Below, piece after piece: positions 42,069 through 54,599 of a stretch of 64,000 nt of DNA. Position 1 is the first letter of the stretch; each line of letters begins with the position of its first letter. The translations under genes were made by a program, and so were the position numbers. The stretch is taken from NCBI GenBank assembly GCA_947650285.1, contig CANTFL010000861.1, positions 124,001 through 188,000 on the forward strand. The letters run 5' to 3'. The stretch comes from Hyaloperonospora brassicae. Lineage: Eukaryota > Oomycota > Peronosporomycetes > Peronosporales > Peronosporaceae. The notes beneath the pieces were generated by a model, which did no database searches, had not been told where the DNA came from, and was given only the letters and a program-made list of their open reading frames with translations.

Positions 42069-44939
42069 TTACCCATTCTTCATCGCGTCCTTCACAAAGT
42101 TAAACGAATCATCCTTCTTTTTCATGAAGCCAAACCCCGAGTCGGAGGTGAGGCTATCAGCCGGCTCCTGGATCGTCTTGGCAATGTAACCTGTAGGGGT
42201 CATCGCAGCTCCAATCACTTGAGATCCAGGATTGCCTCCCATGCCTTGCATTTGCTGCATCTGCATGTATTGCATCTGCTGCATTTGTTGCATGTACTGC
42301 ATTTGTTGCATCTGCTGCATCTGCGCCATCTGCTGCGGCGTATTGAAGTTCATCATGGCCATGTTCATCGGGGCGCCATAACCCTGGTTCATCGTCGGCG
42401 CTATTGGCACAGGCTCAAGTAGCGGGTCCAGCACCATTGTTTGGTTCGACGATGATGGAGGAGCCGGAGCTGCAGGAACAGGAGCCGAAACTGCAATCGG
42501 TGCTTGAGGTGGTTCAGTTGCAGCTGCCGCGCTTACCGTACCACTCTGAAGCTGTAACCCACCGAACATATCCGACACATCGTGCGCCGACGGGGTAGGC
42601 TGCAAAGATTCTTGTGCTGGCTGCTGGGAAGAGGCATTCGTATGCAGACCGGAAAAGAGCGATCCGCTGCTGCCTGCGGAAGGAGCGTCATCGAAACTGC
42701 CCAACAGATCGACCTCTGCTGTTCTAGCGGACTGCTCTCTGCCACTGTGTGCCTTTTTCTTCGAGTTTGGCAACTCGCGACTAGAAGCCGACGCCTCTGG
42801 TCCAGCAGCAGAAACACCAAGGTGATGCAGGATCTTCGCGGCACGGTCCCGTACAGCAGCCTTCTCTGACTTCGCACAAGCCTCGATCTCGCCCGAGCTC
42901 TCAGCAAAGTACTCCTCGAATTCCTCGCAGCCATCTGTCTTCAGCAAAGCGTCGATTGTCGCGAGCGCTTTCGACACAACCTGTTTCCAACCCCAAAACA
43001 TGGCCGTATCAATGTCAGATACATTCTACGAAAATATGACACGATGAAGGAACACCATACCGTCCACTGATCGTCTGACAGACAATCTTCCAAGATCGGT
43101 CCAACGATTTCAGCGTCCAGTGTAATGGCACTCTTTAGAAATGCATCCATTTTGTCCTTCGGAGGGATCGCACGCATGCCACCGGGAGCACACAGCGCAG
43201 TGACCAGATTTCGCTCATAAGAGCCATCTGACTGAGCGCCAGATGTCTGACCAGGAAGTATTGCAGATTGCGGAAATGACCTCGACCCCTGCGCAGGCTC
43301 GCGACGCTTCGTCTCATCATACTCGTAGTCTGAGTTCCGAGAGTATGAGCGCGTGTCGCATGCGTTGCCCCCAAAACTTTGTGATCGACTGTCATGGCCG
43401 CTATTCTGCGTCATTCCAGTTGGGCCGTTATGAGACGAGGGAGCGTCAGTTCCAGTCCATGCACCGCCAACACGACCCTTCTTGCGATCGCCATCTGTTC
43501 CAAACGGCCGTGTAAGGATTGTCAGCTCTCATTTGCATTATTCCACCACCAACAAACCCACTGCACAAACGCACCGTAAGACTTTTCACGCAACTGGGTG
43601 CTAGCAGATTCGCGCGGATCCTGGCCATGAGACCCAGGACGGTACCCTCCTCCAGTGTAGCCCGTAGGACGGTATGGCTCTTCTGGGTTGTACGAAGGAG
43701 GCGACGGGCCGTAGTTCCCACTCGTCGGACCACGGTTTGTGGCAAAGCTCCATCCGTCAGGAGGATTCGCTGACCCTGGCGGGCCTCCACCAAATGTCGG
43801 CTTTTCCGGCTTGGAGTACTTGGACGCCACCTTTTCCTTCAAGCCCTTAAAGAACCCCTTCTCATCAGCTACAATGGCCCAATCAACAGCCGTCAGCAAA
43901 AACAAGTACACTCAACCGTCCAGCAATCCAATCAACAACTCTGCACCTCGTGGGTCCTGGTACATTGGATTGCCAATGCCCGAAAACTTCTGGTCATGAA
44001 AAGGTGGCGGTGGAGCCCCTCCATACTGACCCGGCGGCATTGCCCCTCCATACGCAGGATTGGCCGCACCTCCAGGACCTCCATATGATCCTTGCTGGGG
44101 ATACTCAGGCTGATATGGCTGTTGTTGGCCATAGGGCGCTGGACCTCCGTAGCTGCCTTGGTTGGGGTCGCTCGGGTACCCATACGGAGCGCCAGAAGGT
44201 GGCGCTGCAACGTTGTATCCACCGATGGGCGGTCCAGCCATCGGCGGCGGTGGCAACGAGCTGTCATTCGAGTGTTTGCCGCCCCAAATCTTGGAGCTCC
44301 AGCCTGAACTCCCGCCCGTGTTGTCGTTCGGATTCGCTCCTACGCCCTGGATACGGGCCGACATGCCCATGCCACTTAGTCCCGGCGTGTTGTCCGTGTC
44401 GTAGATCGCATCGAGACACTCTTTCGCCGACTCCCGCACGCGTCGATAGTACTCGTCCCCTTTCAATGGGTCCGGCACACCTCGACATTCTATATAGCGC
44501 CCATAGCATCCCAAAATAACACCCACACGCACGTTTATCAAGTCAGCGCACGAAACGACCCAAAATAGACCCAAAATAGACACGTAGTCGACTTTCGGTG
44601 TCGGTGTGTTGGCCACACCAACAAGACACAACAAAGCACACCGGCCACTATGCACTCGAAATAGGTCCACGTACGCAAACACTCTTTGATCGTGGGAATG
44701 TGCTTTTGCATCTCGCGCTTAAAGTCCACGCGGCCCTCGCGGCAAATGTGCTTAATGACCTGCAGCGCCTTGTACTTGATCGTGTGGTGCTTCTTCTTCA
44801 CGCGCGCAATCAGAAAGTCCTGCACCTTGGAGCACGTGTCGTAGCTGTGCTGCGTCATGCGCGCAATCTCGCCGTACAGGTAGCCCGGCGTCGGCGCGTC
44901 ATCTTTGCTCGTCGCGCGGGTCAGCACGCCCTTGTCCAT
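42069..44939 (-). CDS. Tepsin/MTV1-like ENTH-VHS adaptor, five exons
   Basis: Exons on the minus strand: 44939-44675, 44489-43947, 43868-43575, 43527-43061, 42980-42069. Introns of 185, 78, 47 and 80 bp start GT and end AG, and all phases fit, giving 826 residues. Residues 1-135 are an ENTH domain (GYLYGEIARMT, IKYKALQVIKHICREG, CRGVPDPLKGDEYYRRVR). A Gly/Pro/Tyr-rich linker follows, then a VHS-like helical domain at about 475-580. The tail carries LFSGL (near 631), MFGGLQL (near 661), a Met/Gln repeat and DSFNFV near the end. LFxGL and SxFxF-type motifs are how tepsin binds AP-4 beta and epsilon appendages, so it probably serves AP-4 vesicles at the trans-Golgi. Exon borders are inferred by eye. 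Confidence 0.85.
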
Positions 44940-45034
44940 GGTCGTTTGCGCTGGCGCGGTGGGCGCGTGTGGGGTTACGTGGGGGCGCGTGCGGCGGGGC
45001 GAGATCGAGACACGTGCAGTGAACACTGCGGGGA

Positions 45035-45041
45035 GGAATGA
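45035..45041 (-). promoter_or_regulatory. Initiator-like element of the tepsin-like gene
   Basis: The minus strand reads TCATTCC about 100 bases upstream of ATG 44939, matching the oomycete Inr consensus. Confidence 0.35.
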
Positions 45042-46400
45042 CGTGCGGCCCTGACTCGGCTGCCGGTCTTGTGCTGCTCTGAAGTAGTCGAATGTGGTCT
45101 CCGTTTGCCTCAGTTATTGTGGACGCTGGCTTGGCAAAAAAAAGTGGTCGACACTTGTTACTTTCCCTCTCAAAGCTGCTGCCAGAGTTGACGTGGCAGT
45201 TGGGCTGTACATGTGACTACTTTTGTAGTTTCATAAAATTGCGAGCAGCGAGGAGGTCAATTGTTGGTGGCGTTTACAAAACCAGCCACAACAGCTACAC
45301 AGATTTACACAAAATAGCCCTGACGCTATATGAAATGATTGGGCTCCACGCTTGTGTTCGCGTATTTCCAATTGCTTTTCTACGCAGAGTGAGAAGCGGT
45401 ACCGCAGCTTGTGGTTATACTGTATAACAGTCTTCCTCACAGTCCATACTACGACACACTTCCTCTGTCGGCTTGACAGAACGTACAATGGGTTGTTTTC
45501 TTTCGCCAGACTTGATTGATCGTAGACGGACCGATGTATCATGAATGAGGAGGGATTGTTGGGGATATGGCACTATGACAACGGATGAGATTCTGGAAGT
45601 CGAGAGATCCATACGACGTTGCTCATGGTCACAGGGCATGCTTGAGCTGTGTTCCCGACCCACTGTGCGTCGGAATAAGCATCCTGGTACAATTATCTAC
45701 AGATGTCACAGCCTGATTGAAGTTATGAGACTGGCAGTTGGTCACGGTGGAACTGTTGGATCCCGAATAGGGTACAAGTCTAATGTGAGGCGACGCTTCG
45801 GAAGAGGCGCCAGCACGGCGTCGCTACATGTGGCTCTGGAGGCGCATAATTAAGGTGTGTGTATATGCTGAGGTTAGTTAGGAAAGTATCGGGCTAATCG
45901 TGGATTATATGTTCACGCTGCAATCTTCTTTGCTATGTCCGAGCCACGTTCCGACAGGTACTACGTTGACGTTGGCGACGGGAAAGGAAAGAATGTTCTC
46001 GACCCATATGGTCCCGATTCGTGCATGCTAAATCTGGTCCTTGGGGGTATGTGTAGTAGATAAGTACCGTTTGAGTCAAGTGTGCTCAAAACAATAGGGC
46101 AATCAGCTCAGATAAGGTATCTTAGAATGGCGCATCAGTTGTGCTCGAAGTTAGGTATGCCAAGTAGCTTCGATTGAACATTTCTGCAAACTTATAAGAA
46201 CATAACGATGATGGCGCTCAATGATGTCGACGAAGACCTCTGGGATGTTGCGAGCAACCGCATTGACCCGATAACATCTTGTATGTCGATTAGGGTAAGC
46301 CAAGATTGTGGGGCTCGGGAGACGCCTACGAAGAGATATTATGATGTCACTTTCGCCGGAGATAGCCAATGTCTATAGGACATAGAACAGTGGCAACGCA
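45042..46400. other. No gene seen
   Basis: Short ORFs, such as 45545-45853 (+) and 45231-45542 (-), lack motifs and overlap antisense. Nothing supports a gene. Confidence 0.4.
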
Positions 46401-46439
46401 TTGTTTGCAACACTGCGCGAGCGGCTTGAAAATCGAGCA

Positions 46440-47230
46440 AATATAGGGGTAATTTTCCATACCAAAAGCGCATCGAAGGGCCGATCACGCTCGCACTGGT
46501 AAATATTAACGGCATCATTTGCGCAACGAACGATCCGTCAATGAATATTGAATTATTTGCAAAGCCTCAAACGACGCACAGTGTGAAAGATGAAGGTAAG
46601 AATAAGGCATTTCTCGGCGTTTATATGCACCATAGCTGTATTTTAATCGATATGGGTCAGCGAAAGTACTTTCATTAGATTCTTTAGATATCTGTATTCA
46701 ACGAAACACATCTGTTGGACACCTCCTGGAGACTCGACATAAAGCGTCTTTTGCGCGTTTAGACAACAAGAAAGATATGGCTCACTCATTTGAATACGTC
46801 GGTGTTGTGGAAAGGATTATGTATCTGGTGTCTGGTGTAGTCAGCTGCTACACGCACACGTCCTGATCTGGCACATGCGATTGGTGAAGTATGTCAATTG
46901 TGGCTGAGACAACAAAGCACATGTTGGTTGCATCCAATCTTGTATTGAGATATCCAGCTAATACAATTATTGTGGTATTACCCACGCTAAAGCAAATATG
47001 GTCGAATAGTCGATGCTTCGTCACAGTGACTACTAAAGCGACTGGGTGTCAGACAACGCTGATCGAAACACCACTGTATAATTTATCGTTATGCTTGCCG
47101 GTCGCTAAATTTCATGGTCGTCAAAGCGAAAGCTCACAATAGCCTTGTCTACAACTAAATGTGTGTATGCGGCATCATGTCAAGTCGAGGCGCGGTCAAT
47201 ATTGACAGTCAGAGCGTATATGTAATAGCG
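46440..47230 (+). pseudogene. Copia RT/RNase H relic
   Basis: Plus-strand frames read LVNINGIICATND, KAFLGVYMHHSCILIDMGQRKY (46490-46675), then THTRPDLAHAIGEVCQ (near 46855-46890) and SWSSKRKLTIALSTTK (47113-47160). These are the RT thumb, the RT/RNase H join and the RNase H signature of Copia polyproteins. No LTR is found near it. Stops and frameshifts are many. Confidence 0.8.
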
Positions 47231-48164
47231 ACAGGTCGACGCATTCCTGACAAACAATACATAGTGAGCTAGGTGTCATGTCGTTCGAAAACAGGCCCAG
47301 TACAGGACGGACACTACAACGGGGCATAAAACGGTTGTACAGACAAGTAAGCTACCTACACGACCACAGTATAATGATTGCTAGGAAAGAGAATGTCAAC
47401 GTAAGGGCAGAGAAAGTTTTGTCTGCCAAGAATACGTGTTTTGTGAAAGGGTAAAGTAGAGCAGTATTTATATGTGTAGCTGAAGACTTCTAGCTGTAAT
47501 CAATCTGATATTACGCTAACTAATACAACCAACAAATACCGGAAGAAGCGCTATGGACGGGTACATCGTCAACTTTTAATATTTTAGAAAGGCTGTATCG
47601 GTCCTTCACGGACCGATGCAGTCGACGTGAAGTGTCGTGAGCTCATGCAAGAATTGGACCAGGGATGTTCTGCCGCAAACGTTTTGAGGTAATGCAGTCA
47701 CACAAAGAAGAGTTGGAAGGTCACAATTGGCATGAGCAGGGAGTTAGACGGAAATTCTGAGAGGCGACATATGATAAAGGAAGGCGGACGGAATGTGGGG
47801 ATCGATATATGTCAACAGAATGGGGCGACAGTATGATAGGGATCTCAAATGCGGTTGGAGAAGAGCTGGTGTGTGAGAGGTAGCGAATAGATCGCTAGTA
47901 CTCCTCAGTGTAGATAGAGGTCAAGGTTTAGTATCTAGCTTTAGGGTAAAAATGACAATGAAATATGGAAAATGAATTGATTTCGGTTCAAGTAGACTTT
48001 ACGAGGTTAGTACTCAGCTCGGAGAGTGCGGATCCGGCCTAAACTTTCGTGCTTAAAGGTGTCAATATTTTGGAGTATCCTTATGCGTCGCAACCGAGCG
48101 ATTTGCCAAGACTTCAACCTACCCAGAATCATTACCACATCCACTCAACAGGTGAGATCTATAG
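47231..48164. other. No gene seen
   Basis: Low-complexity, stop-rich sequence; it probably includes remnants of the 3' end of the Copia relic. Confidence 0.4.
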
Positions 48165-48623
48165 CCCTATCGAGACCAGTATTACGGGCAAAGGTAGCTC
48201 CGCACTGACAACAGTGCATAGCAAAGCGCTCTCTGACTGCATTGAGAACTAGTGCTTAGTTATGTTGCGTACACAGAGGGATTTCTAGGAATACGTAGTA
48301 CTACATGACTAGGCTTGGTTAGAGAAAAGAAAACTGTATCAGTATAATCAAGTTCTAAAAATGTGTCTTGTCTTATTAGTCCTATCATAACTATATTACT
48401 ACTATAGCATATATGGTGACGTCTACTCGCCACCCATTGCGCGCGTCTAGTAGCGATTGGCGGGTTGATATAATACCCCATATCAACCAATGAGAAGACC
48501 CTTAAGTCACTGCATCAATAGCACTGACCTTAGTGATATTGTAGTGATAATATTAGACGTAATATTCTCTAATAGCATATTGTCGCAAATGATAATATTA
48601 AGTAACAAACTCAGCCCGTTACA
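48165..48623 (-). repeat. 3' LTR of Gypsy element
   Basis: Near-identical to the right LTR over about 48310-48623. The match from 48165 to 48300 is weaker but recognisable (CAAAGCGCTC, CATTGAGAACTA). The inner boundary is sharp at TGTAACGG (minus); the outer one is approximate. Confidence 0.85.
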
Positions 48624-48642
48624 TCACCCCCCCTTTAAAACG
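48624..48642 (-). promoter_or_regulatory. Polypurine tract of Gypsy element
   Basis: The minus strand reads AAAGGGGGGGTGA right before the LTR start TGTAACGG. Confidence 0.6.
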
Positions 48643-48692
48643 ATAGTCACACGAGTGACTATCTCGGTTACTGTATCCCCCTGTAGGACACT

Positions 48693-50560
48693 ATGGGAAA
48701 AGGAGCACTTAATATGTCAGATCCATTTATTTCTGACCTTGCACCGCATGCTTAACAAGCCCGTGCGACGCGCAGCGGAAGCAGTCAAGTAGCTAACTGC
48801 TCGCGCAAACGCGGCAGACGATTCGAAGTATGCTGATTCTTCGTTACCTACATCACCTCTTGATGAGGGTGTACGTGGTAATGCACCATGTGTAATCGAT
48901 GCTTTACCTGCAGTACCTGTTGTTACAGGTGCAAGTGATACCGGACCACGTGCAACTAATAAACCCGATTAGAAGCTCATCTAATCTGGCGAGTAGGATT
49001 GTAGATACGACTCGAAGAAAGTCACTACGCCCTCCCGGGTCACCCATGGCGGCTACGTCTAAGCCCATCAGTGTTAAGGATCGGCCAAACAAGTCGACTA
49101 ACAAGTTGAAACATAGTTTTGTTGGCTCTGATGATTAGTCTACTTACTCATCATATTCGCCTGCGGCTTCGCCCTCGCAGTCGCGTGATTACGCCGAATG
49201 CTTGCGCCATAGTAGTTATGAAGCTCGTTGCACCACACCCTCTATTGTCACCACGCTGGAGGATCCTTACGTACAGAATTCCCCTGATGGAAAGCAGTGG
49301 CGTCTTCCAGCGCGGCTGACTAACTGCTTGTCCGGTGAAACAAGCGAACACCATCAGATAACATTATTCGATACCTCAAGGCTTCATGGTCTTACTATCA
49401 GCGCCAGCAACTTTCGGGCTAAGAACAGTTTTTTTCTCTCTCTTTTTCCTTAAAGCATCGGTAGTACGGCGGTAACCGCAAGAGCGATAAAACTCGATGT
49501 TGGCCGTTTGAAATCCGTTCATTAGCAATGTCCAAGACATTGAGCGCGAAACATGGCTGTAAAAACTTGATACGGTACGTATCAGGTTTGAGAAGAGGAA
49601 CCCAACCGGTGCACTTTAACGTTGCATCAGTTGTCTCGTGAGGCAGGTATTCCTTGACTCACGCGGGTTGAACCATGTTCGAGTCGTAAAGACAACTCCC
49701 AGCGTGCCCAAAGAAAAGTGAATTGCCTTAATTCGCGCTGGGTAAGGGCTCATATCTCGGCTGAGATGCGCGGCGTTATCACTAACTTTCAATCCATCTA
49801 TCAGCGCTGGGCGTGGTTCTCTGATGGACCATCTGACTCATCGGATGTGGCTGGTCGTACTATTAGACCAGACCCGAAACGTTAATCAAAAGCTGGGCAT
49901 GAGGATCCCAGCTCTCGTGCAAGGGTGAGTATTCCCGCCGGCGAATGAGGAATCTCGCTCGCGGTCTACTCTAGTCACGGTGGTTCAAGATACGCTGCAC
50001 ATCAAAGCGTTGACGACCGTGCGATTCCAACAACGACTGTGGTGGAGGCGGGAAGATCTGGACCAACTCAACTGATGGACCTGCAGGAGGCGGTAGACCG
50101 AAACGGATTCGTCCTTTGAGATTCGAAAGAGGACGTCAATCACAAGGACAAGCGTCGCTGTGATCTGACCTAAACCTTGCAACGGCATCGTTCCGATCGT
50201 GCGGATGATCGAGTGCATTATGAGCTCACCCAATTTGAGTACGAACGGGCAGTTTATCGCTTGCGCGACGAAATGGAATCTGCTCGTCGCGAGGTCGCCT
50301 CGGTGAATCACTAGATCAAGAGCTCATTTCGCAACCACAATAATTTGTTGTAGATTATTGAGCGTGATGGCTGTTCTCGGACGAGGCCGCGTACTGTGAT
50401 ACGGGTGGAGATGGTCAACATAGAACATAGGATGTAGTCATACTCTACGAGGAATTTCGATCGTGTATGCATTGCCCTGGAGATGCAGTACACGGAGCGG
50501 ACCGATGTAAATCGGCATTACTTTGCTACTATCGACATTAGTGACTGTATGTTTCGGCAA
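48693..50560 (+). pseudogene. Antisense coiled-coil gag-like ORF within the Gypsy element
   Basis: On the plus strand, against the element, single frames run over long stretches with few stops. 49011-49450 reads KPISVKDRPNKSTNKLKHSFVGSDD, one TAG, then STYSSYSPAASPSQSRDYAE and so on. Near 50220-50310 it reads ELTQFEYERAVYRLRDEMESARREVASVNH, a clear coiled coil. A possible start is ATG 48693 (GKGALNMSDPF). Ser/Pro-rich then coiled-coil architecture is common in Gag-like proteins of oomycete Gypsy elements. Since the element already has its own Gag on the minus strand, this is either an extra antisense ORF or the remains of a second inserted element. Confidence 0.6.
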
Positions 50561-50886
50561 CTTATGCGTATGGAGCATTACTAGGTCATTAACATTGTGC
50601 AAACCCCATTGGTTCTTCCATTCTTATCAGCGTTCTGGTTCGGTCTGTCCATCGCGTTAGCGATGTAATCCTTCACAAAACGGACTAATAGAGCCAGCGA
50701 AAATTCATCTGGTGAGTCTGTTGTTCTTGTGTCCTTGCGCTTAGTACACACTTATAAGAGACATTTCTCTTCTTCAGCGAGGGTGTCATCGTCCTCGCTG
50801 TTATCTTCATTGGCGATACTTAATACATTAGCATCTTCACCACCATCTGCGTCAGTAATAGCGGATTCGCTATCACTTAATTTGAT

Positions 50887-51760
50887 TTATTCTTCGATGT
50901 CGACCTGGTCGACATAAGCATCGTACGTGTCGACGTAAGCGTCAAAAGGTGATGAGCAAGAGCTAGAATTGATATTGCTTGAGCTAGTCCCTGGCCTCTT
51001 AAACGAGAACCACACTAAAAGGGATGGAATGCGTGGATGGAGCAAGCATTCATGAAAAAAAGGTGAAATCATTGTGGACGCACGCAGCGAGTTGTCGATG
51101 GCAAACTCGTCCATCGGCAAGAAGCGACTTCAACTCGTAAATGAGTGGAACTATCCCCGAAGAAATTCTTCAAGGACACGACCTGCACTCTCCATTTAAG
51201 TGTGTGTTTCCTGGTGGTCAAATGTTGATAGTTTCAGACTTGTTTCGAGTGCTCGGAACACGGACTACCAGATACCCGCCGTGATCCGAGGGTCACGGTC
51301 GAAGAAAAGTTCACGGGGTAACCCTGGGTAGAAACACCGCGTCGACAATAACGCGGGCACAGCCCTGAGCTGTAATCGACTCGGGGACTCCTGCAAGATA
51401 TACCATTTTGCTGAATCGTTTAACGAGCACAAGAAAATCGATATTCTTAAGTTCGTCTTCGGTTCTGCATAAAACGATAGCAAAAATGCTTTTACCGAAG
51501 CCGAAGACAATTGACACGGATCCCCAGCCTCTGCCTTCCGGACAGGCAGATCCTGCAAAGGCGCACTGGATGAAGTAATAGTCTTTACCTGTTGACACAC
51601 TTCGCAAGAAATTAAGTACTTGCGCACAAACGGATACTGGCGGGGCCAGTAAAACTCATGACTTACCGTAAAGTAAGTCATTTCTCGAGCACGATGCCCA
51701 CCTTTTGAAGCATCGTGGCACTCACACATGATGCGCAAGCGCAAATTGCTAAGAGCGGGA
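50887..51760 (-). pseudogene. Gypsy integrase
   Basis: The minus-strand frame 51744-51265 begins with the H2C2 zinc-binding domain (GGHRAREMTYFTVSHEFYWP, then CEVCQQVK) and continues in two frames with the catalytic core (VKRFSKMVYLAGVPESITA, LPRELFFDRDPRITAGIW). The C-terminal portion is at 51120-50887 (DEFAIDNSLRASTMISPFF). Frameshifts lie near 51560 and 51240. Confidence 0.85.
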
Positions 51761-51899
51761 ACGACGACATGAAGCGTATCGCCGGTAACGGCTGTATAGT
51801 ACAGCGACCCGTTGCGTGTTGTGTACCAATCCGATGAGAAACGATACAGTACCGGTAACGATTTGAAATTTTTACGAGGTGGATTTACCAGGTGGGCAA

Positions 51900-52274
51900 T
51901 TAGAGGCGAAGATCTTTATCTTCTGCGTAGGCCTTCCTTACGTCTTCAAGTCCCGTTGACGACAACACACTGAATGTAAGTGTCGCAACATTGGGCAAGA
52001 CCTCACTGTTGACTCGGGACGTTGGCTCGAAGTCGGTCCGACGTGATAACGCATCAGCGACGACATTAAGGCTTCCTGGCTTGTACTCCACGGAAAAGTT
52101 ATACTCCGCGAAGAAGGTCATCCACCTCGCCATCCTTTGCGAGAGGTGTAGACTGTTTACGACCGTGCGTAGTGACGCATGGTCCCTATAGACGATTGAC
52201 GTTATACCTCCCAAGAAATAGACACGAAAATTAGCCTGTTCATATTGCATGTCAAGGAGTTGCTTGTCACGCAC
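51900..52274 (-). pseudogene. Gypsy RNase H C-terminal part
   Basis: Open for 124 codons. It contains VYRDHASLRTVVN, LSQRMARWMTFFAEYNFSVE and VVADALSRR, the standard Ty3/Gypsy RNase H ending. The part joining it to RT (52275-52560) is broken by stops. Confidence 0.85.
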
Positions 52275-52559
52275 TGAATAATATGCTCAGCTATTTGCAG
52301 CTAAAGCGATTAATAAAAGATGACGCGCTCTGCGCCGTCTGTGTCATATTGCATCAACGCTTAGCCGATAGAAAAATTGCTTGCGTCACAGACCACATGG
52401 AATGGTATGTCCTGATCTTCAATTGCCAGTATAGGCGATTGCATCAAGACCTGCTGGATAAACACAAAGGAACGCTGACAGTAATCTTTCCATGATCACT
52501 TCACATTTTTTAGGTAAAAAAGAAAGATGCACAATCATTTCGGCATGGTTGCGCGATCA

Positions 52560-53739
52560 CTTGCGCAAGTACGCCGCTAGCCCAAGGAACTTACGAAGGT
52601 CCTTGACATCGCCTGGCTAGGGCCTGTCGGTGATCGCCTTGACCTTTCGAAATGAGGGCTTACGCCGTGTTTACCCACGATGCACCCAAGAAGTGGTATA
52701 TTGCTAGCTGCAAATATACACTTCTTAAGGTTGGAGCACGACTTATGATCCGCATAAGTTGAAGAACCTGACGAACGTGTGTTATTTAAACTTCCAGGTC
52801 CGTCTTTTTTGTCCATAGCCCGGATATGAACAAACCCATCGTCGAAGTAACTCAGTGCGAATTGGCGCACCAATCTCAACAGATTTGTACACAGCTGATG
52901 AAGGTTGCAGGGTCATTGCTTGACCCCTGTGGTATCATTAGTCACTCCCACAGCATACCGCTGGGGGTGCTCAATGCCGTGTACGGGATGTCCCTTTCAC
53001 GCATGAGGATCGGGTAGAAGACATCCATCATATCCATGGACAAGAAGATGGTAATATTAGACATACCATGTATGATTATGTTCTTCCTCGGTATCGGCGA
53101 TTGAGATGGTACCGTTGCAGCAATTAAGTTGTTGAATGTGTGCACTATCCGCCATCCTCCTGTGGATTTTCTCAAACAGAAGGTCGGAGAGCTGTGAAGT
53201 GAAGTTGATTCCCTGACATGACCCGCTTCAAATCGATCAGCAAAGAGCTTGTCGATAGCTAGTATTTGTTCACAAGGCAGTGGACACTGCATCATGACAC
53301 AGCACTTCAAGCCCGTATTGAGCTTGATTTTATATCGAGTGCCTTTGTCCTTCGACAACTTCCATGGTTCGGATTTGCTAAATACATCCTTAAATTCGAT
53401 CAAATCCGTATACAAAGGATTTGCCTGAAGAGACTCCCAGGATTGAGACGTGTATCGTTCAATCATAGTCTTCTCATCGAGGACACTTTCGTCCATCGAT
53501 GAGCTGCTGAGAACCCGTTCATTCTCAGCAAACACTGTTGCCGACCGTATATCGGCCACATACTCATCCTCTGTGCCGAGTATGCAGATCTGCTTGACCT
53601 TGTCACTACGCAGATCTCGTAAGAACCGTTTCGGTTCTAGCGTTGGCAATTGAGTTATCTCGGAAGTTAACTTCGGAGGCACATTCACATCAAGCGCATA
53701 CGCGCCTACGCTTGATCCGTCATTTACCAAGACGTTCAA
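52560..53739 (-). pseudogene. Gypsy reverse transcriptase
   Basis: The frame 53739-52942 starts with the linker after protease and enters RT at about 53350 (YKIKLNTG, then CLRKSTGGWRIVHTFNNL and ERDIPYTALSTPSGMLWE). The next frame, 52879-52577, holds the active-site block SYFDDGFVHIRA and KCIFAASNIPLLGCIVGKHGV. Both catalytic Asp of the YxDD-type motif remain, but a frameshift near 52900 separates fingers from palm. Confidence 0.85.
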
Positions 53740-53751
53740 CGTCTCGATTTC

Positions 53752-54580
53752 TTACTGGGAACTTGTTTCCACATGTTGCTGAGGGTCTAATCCCTCAGCA
53801 TGACCCAGTTGATGAATTCCTATCTCAAGCACGTAGGGACTTATTCCCTCGACATCTTCTGACTGTGGCTGTGCAACCACAGTCAGGGACTGATACTCTA
53901 CGGTCGGCTCTCCTGTCGACCTAGGATTACCGTGTTGCCCTTTGGTGGCAACATGTTTCTTCTTTCTAGGTTGTTGCCCGCTAGGCATACATCCATGTCT
54001 CGGTCCACTCGACTTATTCGAGTGGTAACCCTTCGGAGCTGCCTGTACTTCTGCACAGCTGCCGGAAGCTTGCTCCACAGTGTAGTGATGATCTACAATG
54101 AGGTCTTGTGGTGTCGTGCTAACGACCTTACCGCAAGTGAGGCCATCGCACTCACTCGCAGTACATCCACGAGCTTGAGGACGTTCCACGACGTTCATCA
54201 GATGGTCATCTGATGAGCAATTGTCAGGCATATTTACGAATCGATGCTGCCAGCTCACCCTTGTCTCGTACCTTCTCAGCCAAGGTAATCTTAGGAGACA
54301 TCGAATCTGTCATCCATATCCAGTACGATGAAATCATCATCGCACTATCCGCCCTCTAACGTGTAGTGGATTCCCACTACACGTGTTGCAACGGTCATCT
54401 ATGCGCCTGTGGCGAGGCGCACTGTCATCCTCGTTGAAGGGATGTCGTGCTCAACGAACTTGAGCCTACGACCCTCTAGTGACTGGCGACGTACAAATTT
54501 GTTCGACGCCCCACAGTCAACTAGGGCGCGAAGTGACAAATCTTTTGTCACTTGCAACTATAAGGTGATGAGTGATATAT
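53752..54580 (-). pseudogene. Gypsy aspartic protease region
   Basis: On the minus strand near 54530-54440 one frame reads LRALVDCGASNKFVRRQSL, the D-x-GA active-site motif of retroviral-type proteases followed by the usual SNKFVR. The frame 54258-53752 continues as a hydrophilic linker before RT. No intact frame remains. Confidence 0.75.
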
Positions 54581-54599
54581 CATCACCAGATGCAGAGAC

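Noticed and set aside
45545..45853. 102-codon plus-strand ORF
   Set aside because: No motif, no good start context and antisense overlap with another ORF.
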